Part shown: positions 16,065-24,570 of the stretch, piece by piece | Layout: the number at the start of each line of letters is the position of its first letter | How positions within the stretch are numbered: the stretch's first letter is position 1 | Source: Paenibacillus sp. Soil766 | GTDB taxonomy: Bacteria > Bacillota > Bacilli > Paenibacillales > NBRC-103111 | Direction: 5' to 3' | DNA length: 64,000 nt | NCBI RefSeq assembly: GCF_001428105.1 | Contig: NZ_LMSJ01000034.1 | Location: 192,832-256,831 of the forward strand | Translations under genes and position numbers: made by a program | Notes under the pieces: model-generated | Databases searched by the model: none | Seen by the model: only the letters and a program-made list of their open reading frames with translations | What the model was told of the DNA's origin: nothing

Positions 16065-16114
16065 GCACCGCTGATTGTAGAGGAATCATCTCTATCGTCA
16101 GCGCGTGCTTTTTT
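16065..16114 (+). terminator. Intrinsic terminator or attenuator ahead of the Tad operon
   Basis: A long stem pairs GCAC, GCTGA and TAGAG with CTCTA, TCAGC and GTGC around a 7-base loop, with small internal loops, and is followed directly by TTTTTT (16109-16114). It could end the thioesterase transcript. Because a promoter lies between that gene and the hairpin, it could instead attenuate transcription into the Tad operon. No known riboswitch consensus is recognised in the short leader. Confidence 0.75.
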
Positions 16115-16144
16115 GCTTTTCCGAAGGGGGATAGGAGGGGAAGT

Positions 16145-16234
16145 ATGAGGACGGAAACGATAACGCGTATCGCAATCGTGGTCGCGGTTATGGGTTGTGC
16201 ACTCATTGGCAATGGTGTGTACGTCGCTGGATAG
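16145..16234 (+). CDS. 29-residue hydrophobic small protein
   Basis: ATG 16145 is preceded by a strong AGGAGGGG about 3-4 bases upstream and opens a 29-codon frame ending in TAG at 16232. The product (MRTETITRIAIVVAVM...) is a basic-start single hydrophobic helix, like many small membrane peptides. It sits between the terminator-like hairpin and cpaE and may be a leader peptide or a small pilus accessory. Expression and function are unproven. Confidence 0.4.
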   Translation: MRTETITRIAIVVAVMGCALIGNGVYVAG

Positions 16235-16261
16235 CGAAAATTTAGGAGAGGAGATGCGGGC

Positions 16262-17392
16262 TTGAAGAAACTTCAATTATATGTCATAGATGACGACATG
16301 GTTTATGCCGAGCGATTAGCTGTATTCATTCGAGCGACGGAGTTCGCTGAGCGTGTGCAAATAAAGCTTTTCTCGCAAGTTGATCTCCTGCTGCAGGTAT
16401 TAGAGAAACCAAATCTTAGTGGTGTGTTATTGATATCTGATGCATTTTATCCGTTATTGCAGCACCATCGTACTTCATTAAGCAAAATATTTTTGAGTCA
16501 ACATATCAGAAATTCCGATTCGCTAGAAACGGTTCATCCATTCTTATTCCGATTTCAACCGCTGCATGAGTTGGTCTCACGTATCCAAGCCTTATACACG
16601 GAGCGATCACCCTCCAGCTCAGGTCGAACACAATCCAATCGCACAAGAGTGATTTCCGTGTACAGCAGCAGTGGCCATGCAGGTAAATCGATCACAGCCG
16701 TTCATATGGCGAAACAGTTGGCATTTCGTGGTGAACGAGTATTGTATTTGAGCCTGGAATCAACGAGTACAGCTACTCAGTGGTTGCAGGGCGAGTCGGG
16801 GCGACTATCGCAGCTCCTCTATTATTTAAAGGAGTCACCGGAGTCAATTGGACCGAAGCTGGCGCTATTAAAATCACATGATACCATTCGAAGGTTTGAT
16901 TATGTGACACCACTTGAGCAAATGAGGGAGATGCAAGAAATGAGCGGTGAGCAGGTTAAAAAACTCATTGCGTCTATTGTTGATCTGTCAGTCTACGATA
17001 CCTTAATCGTTGATCTCGAAACTTCTGTTCATCCTAGAATCGTCAAGAGCTTAGAGATCAGCGACACGATCATTTGGCTTATCCGAGATGATTGGAATGA
17101 TGCGTATAGGACTAAATCGCTCTTAAAACAAATGAGTGCATATGCGCAAATCCATTTTGTCATGACGAGCTTCAGGGGGACTCAAACCAATTCTTTCGAT
17201 TTTCTAGGTAAAAAAGTGACGTTCAAACTTCCCTATATTCCTGATTGGAAGATGATGAGTTCGGCAGATCAAGTCTGGCAATCGGATATATTTTCCGAAC
17301 AGGTGTATGTCATGCTGCAAGCTGTGTATAGCGAGAATGGGGGAGTCTCCAAGGAAGGAGCGGCATTTTATCTTGAATCAAGGGCTGTTTAA
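16262..17392 (+). CDS. cpaE: CpaE/TadZ-like protein (receiver-like domain plus ParA/MinD-type ATPase)
   Basis: A 376-residue protein. Residues 1-120 form a receiver-like domain starting with LQLYVIDDDMVYAERL, and residues about 137-370 a ParA/MinD-family domain beginning ISVYSSSGHAGKSITAVHMA, where GHAGKS replaces the usual GGVGKT P-loop. TadZ/CpaE proteins of this design localise the Tad pilus machine at the membrane. The TTG start has AGGAGAGG upstream. The stop overlaps the start of the cpaF gene by 20 bases, which indicates coupled translation. Whether the receiver-like part is phosphorylated is unclear. The position as first large gene of the operon is typical for Tad loci. Confidence 0.8.
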   Translation: MKKLQLYVIDDDMVYAERLAVFIRATEFAERVQIKLFSQVDLLLQVLEKPNLSGVLLISDAFYPLLQHHRTSLSKIFLSQHIRNSDSLETVHPFLFRFQPLHELVSRIQALYTERSPSSSGRTQSNRTRVISVYSSSGHAGKSITAVHMAKQLAFRGERVLYLSLESTSTATQWLQGESGRLSQLLYYLKESPESIGPKLALLKSHDTIRRFDYVTPLEQMREMQEMSGEQVKKLIASIVDLSVYDTLIVDLETSVHPRIVKSLEISDTIIWLIRDDWNDAYRTKSLLKQMSAYAQIHFVMTSFRGTQTNSFDFLGKKVTFKLPYIPDWKMMSSADQVWQSDIFSEQVYVMLQAVYSENGGVSKEGAAFYLESRAV

Positions 17393-18632
17393 CGAATTAA
17401 AGCAGGTGATTAAAGAAAATCTCGATCTCTCACATGAAGTTAGTGATGCCCAATTGTTGGGGCATATTGAGGAAACCATCTTCCGTGCAGCGAGTGCGCA
17501 TGGCTGGACATCGAGTGACATGCATGATGGTGTCAAGCGTATTTTCGATAGTTTTCGAGGCTTAGATATTCTCCAACCGTTAATTGACGATCCGACTGTG
17601 ACAGAGATTATGGTTAATGGACACAGCTGTATTTTCTTTGAACGAAAGGGGGCCGTGGAACGTTATCCCTTCGAACTAGAAAGCGCAGAGAAGCTTGAAG
17701 ATTTAATCCAAATGATTGTTTCCAAGGTGAATCGGATTGTCAATCAAGCTACACCGATAGTGGATGCACGTTTGAAAGACGGTTCTCGCGTCAATATTGT
17801 GCTTCCACCTGCCTCACTCAGTGGTCCAACGTTAACGATCCGTAAATTTCCTGCAAGGCCATTGGATATGTCGGATTTGATTCGCATGGATAGTATTTCT
17901 ATAGAAGCTGCGGAAATGCTTCAGATGATGGTAGAAGCGGGTTTTAATATATTCGTTGGCGGCGGAACGGGCTCAGGTAAAACGACATTTCTCAATGCGC
18001 TGAGCGCATGGATTCCTGAGCATGAACGTGTCATAACAATTGAAGATTCAGCTGAGTTACAGATCCAAACTGTGCCTAATCTAGTTCGATTGGAGACGAG
18101 AAATGCGAATACGGAAGGGAAGGGGGCGATTACAATGCGTGAATTGATTAGATCTTCTCTGCGGATGCGTCCTAATCGCATTATTGTTGGTGAAGTGCGT
18201 GGAGCTGAGGCATTAGATATGCTGTCAGCAATGAATACAGGGCATGATGGCAGCTTAAGTACTGGTCACGCGAATACCTCTCAGGATATGCTCAGCAGAC
18301 TGGAGACGATGGTACTCAGTGCGGCTCCGCTCCCTATAGAAGTCATACGTAAGCAGATCGCTTCAGCGCTTGATGTCATAGTACATATTTCCCGAATGAG
18401 AGATCGATCACGCAAAGTGACCGAGATTCATCAAGTTGTAGGCTTGAAAGATGGCGAAGTCCAACTGCAACCGCTTTTTCTTTTCGAGGAGAAAGGGGAA
18501 TCGGCAGAAGGGAAGCTCCTTGGAACACTCCAATATACGGGTCAAACACTTGCGAATCTGTTCAAACTGCAAATGGCAGGCAAGCAGCTGCCTAGTTGGT
18601 TTATCGGCAGTTCAGGAGGTGGTACAGGATGA
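17373..18632 (+). CDS. cpaF: CpaF/TadA pilus assembly ATPase
   Basis: A 419-residue secretion ATPase. The N-terminal domain carries the TadA signature (LIDDPTVTEIMVNG), followed by Walker A GGGTGSGKTTF, IEDSAEL (Asp box), Walker B IIVGEVRGAEALDML and the His box GHDGSLSTGHANT. TadA powers both extension and retraction of Tad/Flp pili. TTG 17373 is chosen since AAGGAAGGAG (17351-17360) precedes it and it overlaps cpaE by 20 bases; an ATG at 17307 would overlap much further. The downstream tadB ATG lies in its stop codon. Confidence 0.9.
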   Translation: MNQGLFNELKQVIKENLDLSHEVSDAQLLGHIEETIFRAASAHGWTSSDMHDGVKRIFDSFRGLDILQPLIDDPTVTEIMVNGHSCIFFERKGAVERYPFELESAEKLEDLIQMIVSKVNRIVNQATPIVDARLKDGSRVNIVLPPASLSGPTLTIRKFPARPLDMSDLIRMDSISIEAAEMLQMMVEAGFNIFVGGGTGSGKTTFLNALSAWIPEHERVITIEDSAELQIQTVPNLVRLETRNANTEGKGAITMRELIRSSLRMRPNRIIVGEVRGAEALDMLSAMNTGHDGSLSTGHANTSQDMLSRLETMVLSAAPLPIEVIRKQIASALDVIVHISRMRDRSRKVTEIHQVVGLKDGEVQLQPLFLFEEKGESAEGKLLGTLQYTGQTLANLFKLQMAGKQLPSWFIGSSGGGTG

Positions 18633-19507
18633 GTGTTTGGTTGCTGCTCGTCTTCATTGGTGGCGCGAGTTGGATGTTATTACTTTACCTAGAAAGGCGG
18701 AAATCTCCCCGAATACGAAGCGTGAGCTCGCCAACCTACAAGTCACCGCCTATCCCCCCGGTTTTATTCATCGATTATAACCAGTATCAACTGTCCTCCA
18801 AAGAGAGAATAGCAGCCATTCTCATGCTTGGTTTACCGGCATTCATGATCGGTTATGTTTTCTATCAAAATGTAATCCTCGCTACCGCTTTATCGTTTAT
18901 GGGCTTTCTGTTTCCTCGGTTTCGTCGAAAGCAATTAATCCGAAAACGTAAAAATATACTTTATGTACAATTTAAGCAAGCTCTCAGCTGTCTTTCTTCC
19001 TCTATGACGGTGGGGAAATCCATTGAATCAGCATTTCGAGAGGCATGGGAGGATTTGAAGCTGCTGTATCCTGATCCATCTTGTTTGATCGTTGTTGAAT
19101 TCGGGTTGATTTGCCGGAAGGTCGAAAACGGCGAGCCGATCGAGGCGGCACTTAAACATTTTGCAGATCGCAGTCATTTGGAAGATGTTATGAGCTTCAC
19201 CGATGTTTTTCTGACCTGTAAGCGCACGGGAGGCAATTTAGTTGAGGTGATGAAACGTACAGCAACCGTCATTGCGGAGAAGTTAGAAATAACTCAGGAA
19301 ATATCAGTCATGGTTGCTCAAAAACGTTTTGAATCGAGAGTTCTTGTTGTTGCTCCTATCCTCATTGTTGCTGTATTGGCTTTTTCCTCGCCTGATTATA
19401 TGGTTCCGCTGTATCAGGGGAGCGGGATTCTCATCATGACTGTTTGCTTATTATTGCTTGGAGCTTGTTTTGTACTTACTCATAAAATAATGAATATCAA
19501 GGTGTAG
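18629..19507 (+). CDS. tadB: TadB-like inner membrane platform protein
   Basis: A 292-residue member of the type II secretion F family. It has an N-terminal helix (SVWLLLVFIGGASWMLLL), a pair of helices near 75-115, the cytoplasmic domain with LSSSMTVGKSIESAFREA and FADRSHLEDVMSFTDVF, and two C-terminal helices. TadB and TadC form the membrane platform that couples the TadA ATPase to pilin polymerisation. ATG 18629 overlaps the cpaF stop (ATGA) and has AGGAGGTGG 6-7 bases before it. Confidence 0.85.
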   Translation: MSVWLLLVFIGGASWMLLLYLERRKSPRIRSVSSPTYKSPPIPPVLFIDYNQYQLSSKERIAAILMLGLPAFMIGYVFYQNVILATALSFMGFLFPRFRRKQLIRKRKNILYVQFKQALSCLSSSMTVGKSIESAFREAWEDLKLLYPDPSCLIVVEFGLICRKVENGEPIEAALKHFADRSHLEDVMSFTDVFLTCKRTGGNLVEVMKRTATVIAEKLEITQEISVMVAQKRFESRVLVVAPILIVAVLAFSSPDYMVPLYQGSGILIMTVCLLLLGACFVLTHKIMNIKV

Positions 19508-19508
19508 G

Positions 19509-20378
19509 ATGTGGATATGGCTTTTTGGTTTAGCGCAGATTGTGTTTTGTATATCAGTACAAGTGATCGCAAGGAGGAAATACGGAGGACAGTTACAAAT
19601 GCAAACGTACCCCTTTCGGATGAAAATGCTCTTACCATCTAGCTATTACGTGATCGATAAGCTCCAATTACTAGAGAGGTTCCCTGATTTCACTTCAAAA
19701 ATCCATCATAAATGCATGACTTTGTATGGAAGAAGCTTGACCTCGCAAGGCAGTAAATGGTTTATGGCAGAACTAATCTCCGCTAGCATGGTGTGCCTAT
19801 TCGTCGTTACCGTACTTGCCATTCTATCAGGTGAAGATAGTTCGTTGCTTGCTTTTGGCGTGGTTGCAGCCATTGGGACACCAATGATGATGGTTCGTGA
19901 TTTGGACAGTAAAATCCGCAAAAAACAACAAAGGATGATTCTTGAGCTGCCTGAATTCCTGAGCACTATCGTGCTTTTAGTAAATGCTGGAGAGACTGTC
20001 AACGGTGCTTGGATACGTTGTGTTCAAGCAAAGCCGAATGTGTCGGATTCCCCGCTTTTCAAAGAGTTACTAGTAGCTGTGCACGAACTGGAGATGAATA
20101 TTTCCTTTACGAAAGTATTAGAAGATTTCAGTAAGCGCTGCGCGTTACATGAAGTGTCCTTATTTGCCTCAACGTTAGGTCTTAATTATAGACGAGGCGG
20201 CAGTGACTTTGTCGTTTCGCTGCATGCTCTTTCACTGGAGCTGTGGCAGCGGAGGAAGAGTGTATCGCGGACATTAGGGGAGGAAGCATCTTCTAAGCTT
20301 GTGTTCCCGATGGTGTTAATTTTTGTTGTGGTGATGGTGATCGTCGCAGCACCTGCGTTACTCATGATGAACCAATAG
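19509..20378 (+). CDS. tadC: TadC-like inner membrane platform protein
   Basis: A 289-residue type II secretion F-family protein and the companion of TadB. It has membrane segments at the N-terminus, in the middle (about 95-135) and at the C-terminus (VFPMVLIFVVVMVIVAAPALLM). The cytoplasmic domain includes LPEFLSTIVLLVNAGETVNGAW and the family-typical repeats of that motif. The ATG lies one base after the tadB stop, so the two are produced together as the TadBC platform. Non-ATG starts are common in this operon, but tadC has an ATG. Confidence 0.85.
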   Translation: MWIWLFGLAQIVFCISVQVIARRKYGGQLQMQTYPFRMKMLLPSSYYVIDKLQLLERFPDFTSKIHHKCMTLYGRSLTSQGSKWFMAELISASMVCLFVVTVLAILSGEDSSLLAFGVVAAIGTPMMMVRDLDSKIRKKQQRMILELPEFLSTIVLLVNAGETVNGAWIRCVQAKPNVSDSPLFKELLVAVHELEMNISFTKVLEDFSKRCALHEVSLFASTLGLNYRRGGSDFVVSLHALSLELWQRRKSVSRTLGEEASSKLVFPMVLIFVVVMVIVAAPALLMMNQ

Positions 20379-20393
20379 GAGAGGGATGTTGAA

Positions 20394-20621
20394 ATGAAAA
20401 CAATAATGGAAACCTTAAAGCGTGTGTGGAAAGAGGAAGATGGATTAGGAACGTTAGAAATTTTATTGATTGTAGCGGTGCTCGTTGCGATAGCGATCAT
20501 TTTCAGAAAGTGGATCGTCTCATGGTTCCAAAAGCTGATCGGTGATGCGAACTCCGACCTGAAGGATAACAGTGCGGTTGCCCCTTGTGCGCCGAGCCCG
20601 ACCACAAGTTGTGCGCCGTAG
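20394..20621 (+). CDS. flp: Flp-type type IVb pilin with Cys-containing tail
   Basis: A 75-residue prepilin with a short charged leader ending KEEDGLG, then TLEILLIVAVLVAIAIIF. The cleavage Gly and a Glu a few residues later match the Flp family, the structural subunit of Tad pili. The ATG has GGAGAGGGA upstream. After the helix comes a short basic stretch and a low-complexity tail with two CAP triplets, giving a Cys pair separated by 7 residues. The last 50 bases overlap the start of the next gene in another frame, so the tail is dual-coding. It is likely the major pilin, as it is the only short Flp-like gene in the operon. Confidence 0.85.
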   Translation: MKTIMETLKRVWKEEDGLGTLEILLIVAVLVAIAIIFRKWIVSWFQKLIGDANSDLKDNSAVAPCAPSPTTSCAP

Positions 20622-21615
20622 TCGACTTCGTCAGTTAATAAACAATGACCTGGGTACCTTTACGTTAGAAGCATCCCTTATATTTCCTGTGATTTTAATT
20701 TGCACAGTGACATTGTTGTTTGTAGGCATGTTTGCCTATCAGCATGTCTACGTAGGGCAATTAGCGCGCTCAGCTGCGGAAAAGTTAGCTTTTACCTGGA
20801 CAAACAGTCATAAAGATATAAGCACTGGAAGTTATAATCCGCAGGAAACGGACGGTTTGTATTGGCGTCTGACGCAAGACAATGTAAGTGACTTATTTGG
20901 CTTGTTACATGGTAGATCAGGTTCTAGCGTCACACTTCCCACCAATCAAGCTACGGGTTTAGTCGAGAAAAAACTAGCTAAAGCCGCGGTGTTACTTCCA
21001 ACAGGCGTTACTGGAACAGCATCATATACGAATCATTTATTAGACCATCGAGTTGAAGTGATTGTGAACAAGTCATTTATAATGCCTTCGATACTTAGTA
21101 GGTGGATGCATGCCAAGCAAACGGAAAGTAAAGCTGTCGTTCATGTTATTGATTCGATTGAATTGATCAGAACCATAGATCTGACACGTACCTATCTGCC
21201 GACATTAGTTGGACGGATCTCTCCCGAGAAAGCGAAAGCAGCACTTGTAGATCCGGTCAAAAGCGATTTGTCAGGTCCTAGCGTCACAATTCAATCCGAA
21301 CGTCAGGCATCTTCGTACTTGAGGTCACTTGTAGGAGGGACAGAGGTTGTACGTACGACTGCGTCTGGTAAAAGTAGAAAAATTGATGCTTTAGATGCAA
21401 GAGGCATTGGTCATCAAGCGTTTTATAGTATGACGGAAGCTCAGCTTCGCACGGAACAGCTCCCGAAGGATGTTGAATTACTCCAGCATGATCCGACTGT
21501 GAAAGGCATCGTTTGGCATTTTTTTAAGAAGGATGCCAGCGGCAAAGGGATGCCTACAGTTGCTTTTCGCAAAGAACTCGAACGAAAAGGGATTGTAGTC
21601 GTTATTCATAATTAG
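20572..21615 (+). CDS. TadE-like pseudopilin
   Basis: A 347-residue protein with the TadE signature: Gly, then TFTLEASLIFPVILICTVTLLFVGM, processed like a prepilin. GTG 20572 is supported by AAGGA 5 bases before it, and it overlaps flp by 50 bases. Later GTG codons (20587, 20611) lack a ribosome binding site. The rest is an extracellular-type domain of unknown fold. TadE/F/G-like proteins are processed minor subunits needed for pilus formation. Confidence 0.75.
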   Translation: MRLPLVRRARPQVVRRSRLRQLINNDLGTFTLEASLIFPVILICTVTLLFVGMFAYQHVYVGQLARSAAEKLAFTWTNSHKDISTGSYNPQETDGLYWRLTQDNVSDLFGLLHGRSGSSVTLPTNQATGLVEKKLAKAAVLLPTGVTGTASYTNHLLDHRVEVIVNKSFIMPSILSRWMHAKQTESKAVVHVIDSIELIRTIDLTRTYLPTLVGRISPEKAKAALVDPVKSDLSGPSVTIQSERQASSYLRSLVGGTEVVRTTASGKSRKIDALDARGIGHQAFYSMTEAQLRTEQLPKDVELLQHDPTVKGIVWHFFKKDASGKGMPTVAFRKELERKGIVVVIHN

Positions 21616-21629
21616 GAAGAGGGGAACCA

Positions 21630-23888
21630 TTGAACAGATTCTTTCGAACAGAAAATGGCACAGTATCCGTCTATTTGATTTTGATTATTGTGCCGATTTT
21701 TTTATTTCAAGCGGTACTTATTGATTTTGCCAGAATTAAAGTAGCGGAGAAAGAAACGGAATCTGCCTTACATGCTTCTACACGATCCGTGATGTCTTCT
21801 TTTGATCAAGAGCTGCAGAAGAGAGGACTTTATGGCATGGGTCTGTCTCAGGAAGCTTCCGAGAAATTACTTTACGATGTCTTTGTCCAAAACTTATCGG
21901 GTAGCGGCTCGGGTAATGCTTTTCACTTTATTGAAACCAAGGCTGTTGATGGAACATTGCGCGTTACGCCAGTGTATACGCTTGCTAGTCATGTCATATT
22001 TGAGGGACAGCTCCTAGAGGATATGAAAATAAAAGCACCGATTGAATACACGCTCGAAATTGTTGATAAATTTCAAAAGAGCGGTGTCCGAGAGCCATTT
22101 CAAATTGGTTCCCAATTTGCTAAAGAATCTGCAGAGCTTGAGAAGTTGATTGAACAACGGGAAAGCTCGCTGGATGAAGCATGGCAGAATGCGGAAGAGC
22201 TGCATGCTAGAACTACTAATTTTCATAGCTATTATAGAACTAGAGTTACTGAACTAGATAAATTAGCAGCTGAAATCGGCATTCATACGGTTGATGAAGT
22301 ACGTGGTGAAATCAGCCAAGTTCAAGAAAATTTACGTTCACTTTCGGCGAGTATAAGGAATATGGATCTTTCTTTAGCATCCCTCGTACAAGCAGGTCCT
22401 GAGGCAGCGGCAAGTATCAGATCTCTTGTCGAAGCCAAAAGCAGGCTTGAGGAACAGGCAGGAATGCTCTCACAAAAGCTAAATGAGCTTGAAGCTTTAG
22501 TTCAGAAAATACTGACTTATACATCTCTAGTCATCTCTACGAAACTTGAAGTAGCTGCAGATGAGAAAGTGGTTCTGCATCTACAGCAGGTGATTGAGCC
22601 AACTTTGCGACTAGCCAAGCAACAAAATGAGGAGATACGCATAAAGCTGACAGGAGTTAGGGGTTCATCTATGCAAGGAAATTCAGCTGCGTATGCTGTG
22701 TTTCAACACGTTTCATTAATTGGGGATGAATATTTTTACCAATATCAAACGTCGATCGCAGGGATCGCCGCGTTGTTTTCGTCATTCCGATCTGCCGTAG
22801 AGAGTGTCATGCTATATACATCTGTGCATACAAGTATGGTCAACCAAGCCAACGACAGCTACTTGACAGTGGCAAGTGATTTCCATGCCAAACAAAGTCC
22901 GTTAGAGAAATCCAGAATGACTACAAATGAAACAACAACGACGAATAAACAGACACAAAAGAACAAAATTCAAGCCATTATGGATCAGGCCAAGCAAGCT
23001 ATTGGTGGCTGCACCCTAACGAGTACGCAATCCAGTGATTCTGTGACTTATAGTAAACTCCAAGGTGAATCCGGTTATTATCAGAAATATCGACAAGTAA
23101 ATGCGCAAGATTCAATGATCGGGAACGATGTAGCCTACGACATTGAAAAAGCAGAGCCTGCTAGTTTGAGGGCAATGGATATGCTAGGCGTATTAAACAA
23201 CGCGGCGGAAGTTCTCCGAGATGAACTATACGTGAATGAATATGCCTTAACAAAGTTTAATTATCGAACTTATGGATTAGAGAAAGATCCCCACGGGAAC
23301 CCGAAAGTGTCGAATGAGTTAGTAGATCCCGGGACACACGCTTTAGTAAATCAAGAGGTTGAGTATCTATTGTACGGCTTCTCCTCTTGCGCGGGTAATA
23401 TGGCTTCTGCGTATGCTGAAATGTTTTCATTACGGTTAGCGATTCGTACGGTTGAAGCGCTATTAGATCCTAAAAAAGAACTTCTCCAAATTGGCTCTCC
23501 TTTTCTCGTTTTTCTGGCCGCAGCAGCTCAAGGCGCAGCAGAGGCACTCGTCGATATGAACGCTTTGGTGAAAGGGGAAGCTGTTGAATTATCGTCAAAG
23601 CTCTCCTCGTCGGTACTCAAGTTGACCTATAAAGACTATCTCCGTTTATTTCTCATTCTGCATAGCAACAATACCAAGCTGATGGCCCGAATGCAGGCTC
23701 TCCATGAATTAGAAACAGGGATAGATCTTAATCAAGTAACCTCCTATATCCAAGCGAATGCAACGAGTGAAATAAGACTTTGGTTTATTCCTCAAGTCAT
23801 GAAGCTGTTGGATGGGACTGGACTTCTAGGATGTAAAGTTGTTGGAACACACTGTCAAATGAATCGAGCTGCCGTCGTTTCGTATTGA
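21630..23888 (+). CDS. Large TadG-like pilus-associated protein with coiled coil
   Basis: A 752-residue protein starting with a basic segment and one membrane helix (GTVSVYLILIIVPIFLFQAVLIDFARIK), the N-terminal layout of TadE/TadG-like proteins. Residues about 165-380 are strongly heptad-like, suggesting a long coiled coil. The rest is a large extracellular domain. The TTG start follows AGGAAGAGGGG. It is the largest product of the operon and most likely a surface-exposed component or tip/anchor of the pilus. No von Willebrand A motif is visible, unlike classical TadG, so the function is inferred from position. Confidence 0.7.
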   Translation: MNRFFRTENGTVSVYLILIIVPIFLFQAVLIDFARIKVAEKETESALHASTRSVMSSFDQELQKRGLYGMGLSQEASEKLLYDVFVQNLSGSGSGNAFHFIETKAVDGTLRVTPVYTLASHVIFEGQLLEDMKIKAPIEYTLEIVDKFQKSGVREPFQIGSQFAKESAELEKLIEQRESSLDEAWQNAEELHARTTNFHSYYRTRVTELDKLAAEIGIHTVDEVRGEISQVQENLRSLSASIRNMDLSLASLVQAGPEAAASIRSLVEAKSRLEEQAGMLSQKLNELEALVQKILTYTSLVISTKLEVAADEKVVLHLQQVIEPTLRLAKQQNEEIRIKLTGVRGSSMQGNSAAYAVFQHVSLIGDEYFYQYQTSIAGIAALFSSFRSAVESVMLYTSVHTSMVNQANDSYLTVASDFHAKQSPLEKSRMTTNETTTTNKQTQKNKIQAIMDQAKQAIGGCTLTSTQSSDSVTYSKLQGESGYYQKYRQVNAQDSMIGNDVAYDIEKAEPASLRAMDMLGVLNNAAEVLRDELYVNEYALTKFNYRTYGLEKDPHGNPKVSNELVDPGTHALVNQEVEYLLYGFSSCAGNMASAYAEMFSLRLAIRTVEALLDPKKELLQIGSPFLVFLAAAAQGAAEALVDMNALVKGEAVELSSKLSSSVLKLTYKDYLRLFLILHSNNTKLMARMQALHELETGIDLNQVTSYIQANATSEIRLWFIPQVMKLLDGTGLLGCKVVGTHCQMNRAAVVSY

Positions 23889-23904
23889 GGAAGGAGGCAT
23901 AGAT

Positions 23905-24570
23905 TTGCTTCTCAAATTACACAAAGAACAAGAAGGCGGCATCGTCTTAGAGGCATCACTTATTCTACCTTTGTTTCTTGCTTTCGTAGTAGGACTGGTC
24001 CTTTTCATTCAAATTGCGTTGGTTGAAATGGCGTTGCAGTCAGGCGTGTCTGAGGCGACGAAGTCTATTGCGGGTCAACTGTATCCAGTGAGGATAGTCG
24101 TCCAGGAGGCCCAATCGAAATATGATCAAAGCCGTGCTGCGGAGATGCTTAATAGTGTCGTGGATGGCGTCCAATCGGCTAGGAACCACGTGACGAATAC
24201 AGAGGAAATAGTAACTGAATACGGGGCTTACATACCCGATTCACTTATAGAGCTCGTACGCTGGGAAAAAGAGAAGCGGGAGCTTGGCGAAGGCATGGCA
24301 CAAGATGAGTTGAATGGATTGTATCATTCACAGGTTTTGCCGCGCATGCTTGCTGTCTTTACACCAATTGTGTTTGCATTTTGTGATGCAAAGATCATTG
24401 ATAAGATGAACTTTAAAGTTATCTCCGTGACGTTGCCGAGTTTAAAACAAGACGGTGAGGCGTATTTTGGAATTGAAGCTCAACTGATCTATAAATTGCC
24501 CATCCCTTTTATGAGCCAAACGATTGTTTTGAAAAAAAAGGCTTATGAGCGGGCTTGGGTTGGAGCTTAA
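23905..24570 (+). CDS. TadE-like pseudopilin (second copy)
   Basis: A 221-residue protein whose N-terminus (GGIVLEASLILPLFLAFVVGLVLFIQIAL) is a TadE-type cleaved helix with Glu after the Gly. A hydrophilic, partly helical domain follows. The TTG start has GGAGG 7 bases upstream. It overlaps the prepilin peptidase gene by 26 bases. Together with the two preceding genes it makes three TadE/G-type subunits, more than the usual pair TadE plus TadF or TadG. Confidence 0.75.
   Translation: MLLKLHKEQEGGIVLEASLILPLFLAFVVGLVLFIQIALVEMALQSGVSEATKSIAGQLYPVRIVVQEAQSKYDQSRAAEMLNSVVDGVQSARNHVTNTEEIVTEYGAYIPDSLIELVRWEKEKRELGEGMAQDELNGLYHSQVLPRMLAVFTPIVFAFCDAKIIDKMNFKVISVTLPSLKQDGEAYFGIEAQLIYKLPIPFMSQTIVLKKKAYERAWVGA

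Noticed and set aside
16036..16114. Riboswitch (for example c-di-GMP) before the Tad operon
   Set aside because: The leader is only about 70 bases and I find no conserved riboswitch core, so only a generic terminator or attenuator is claimed.
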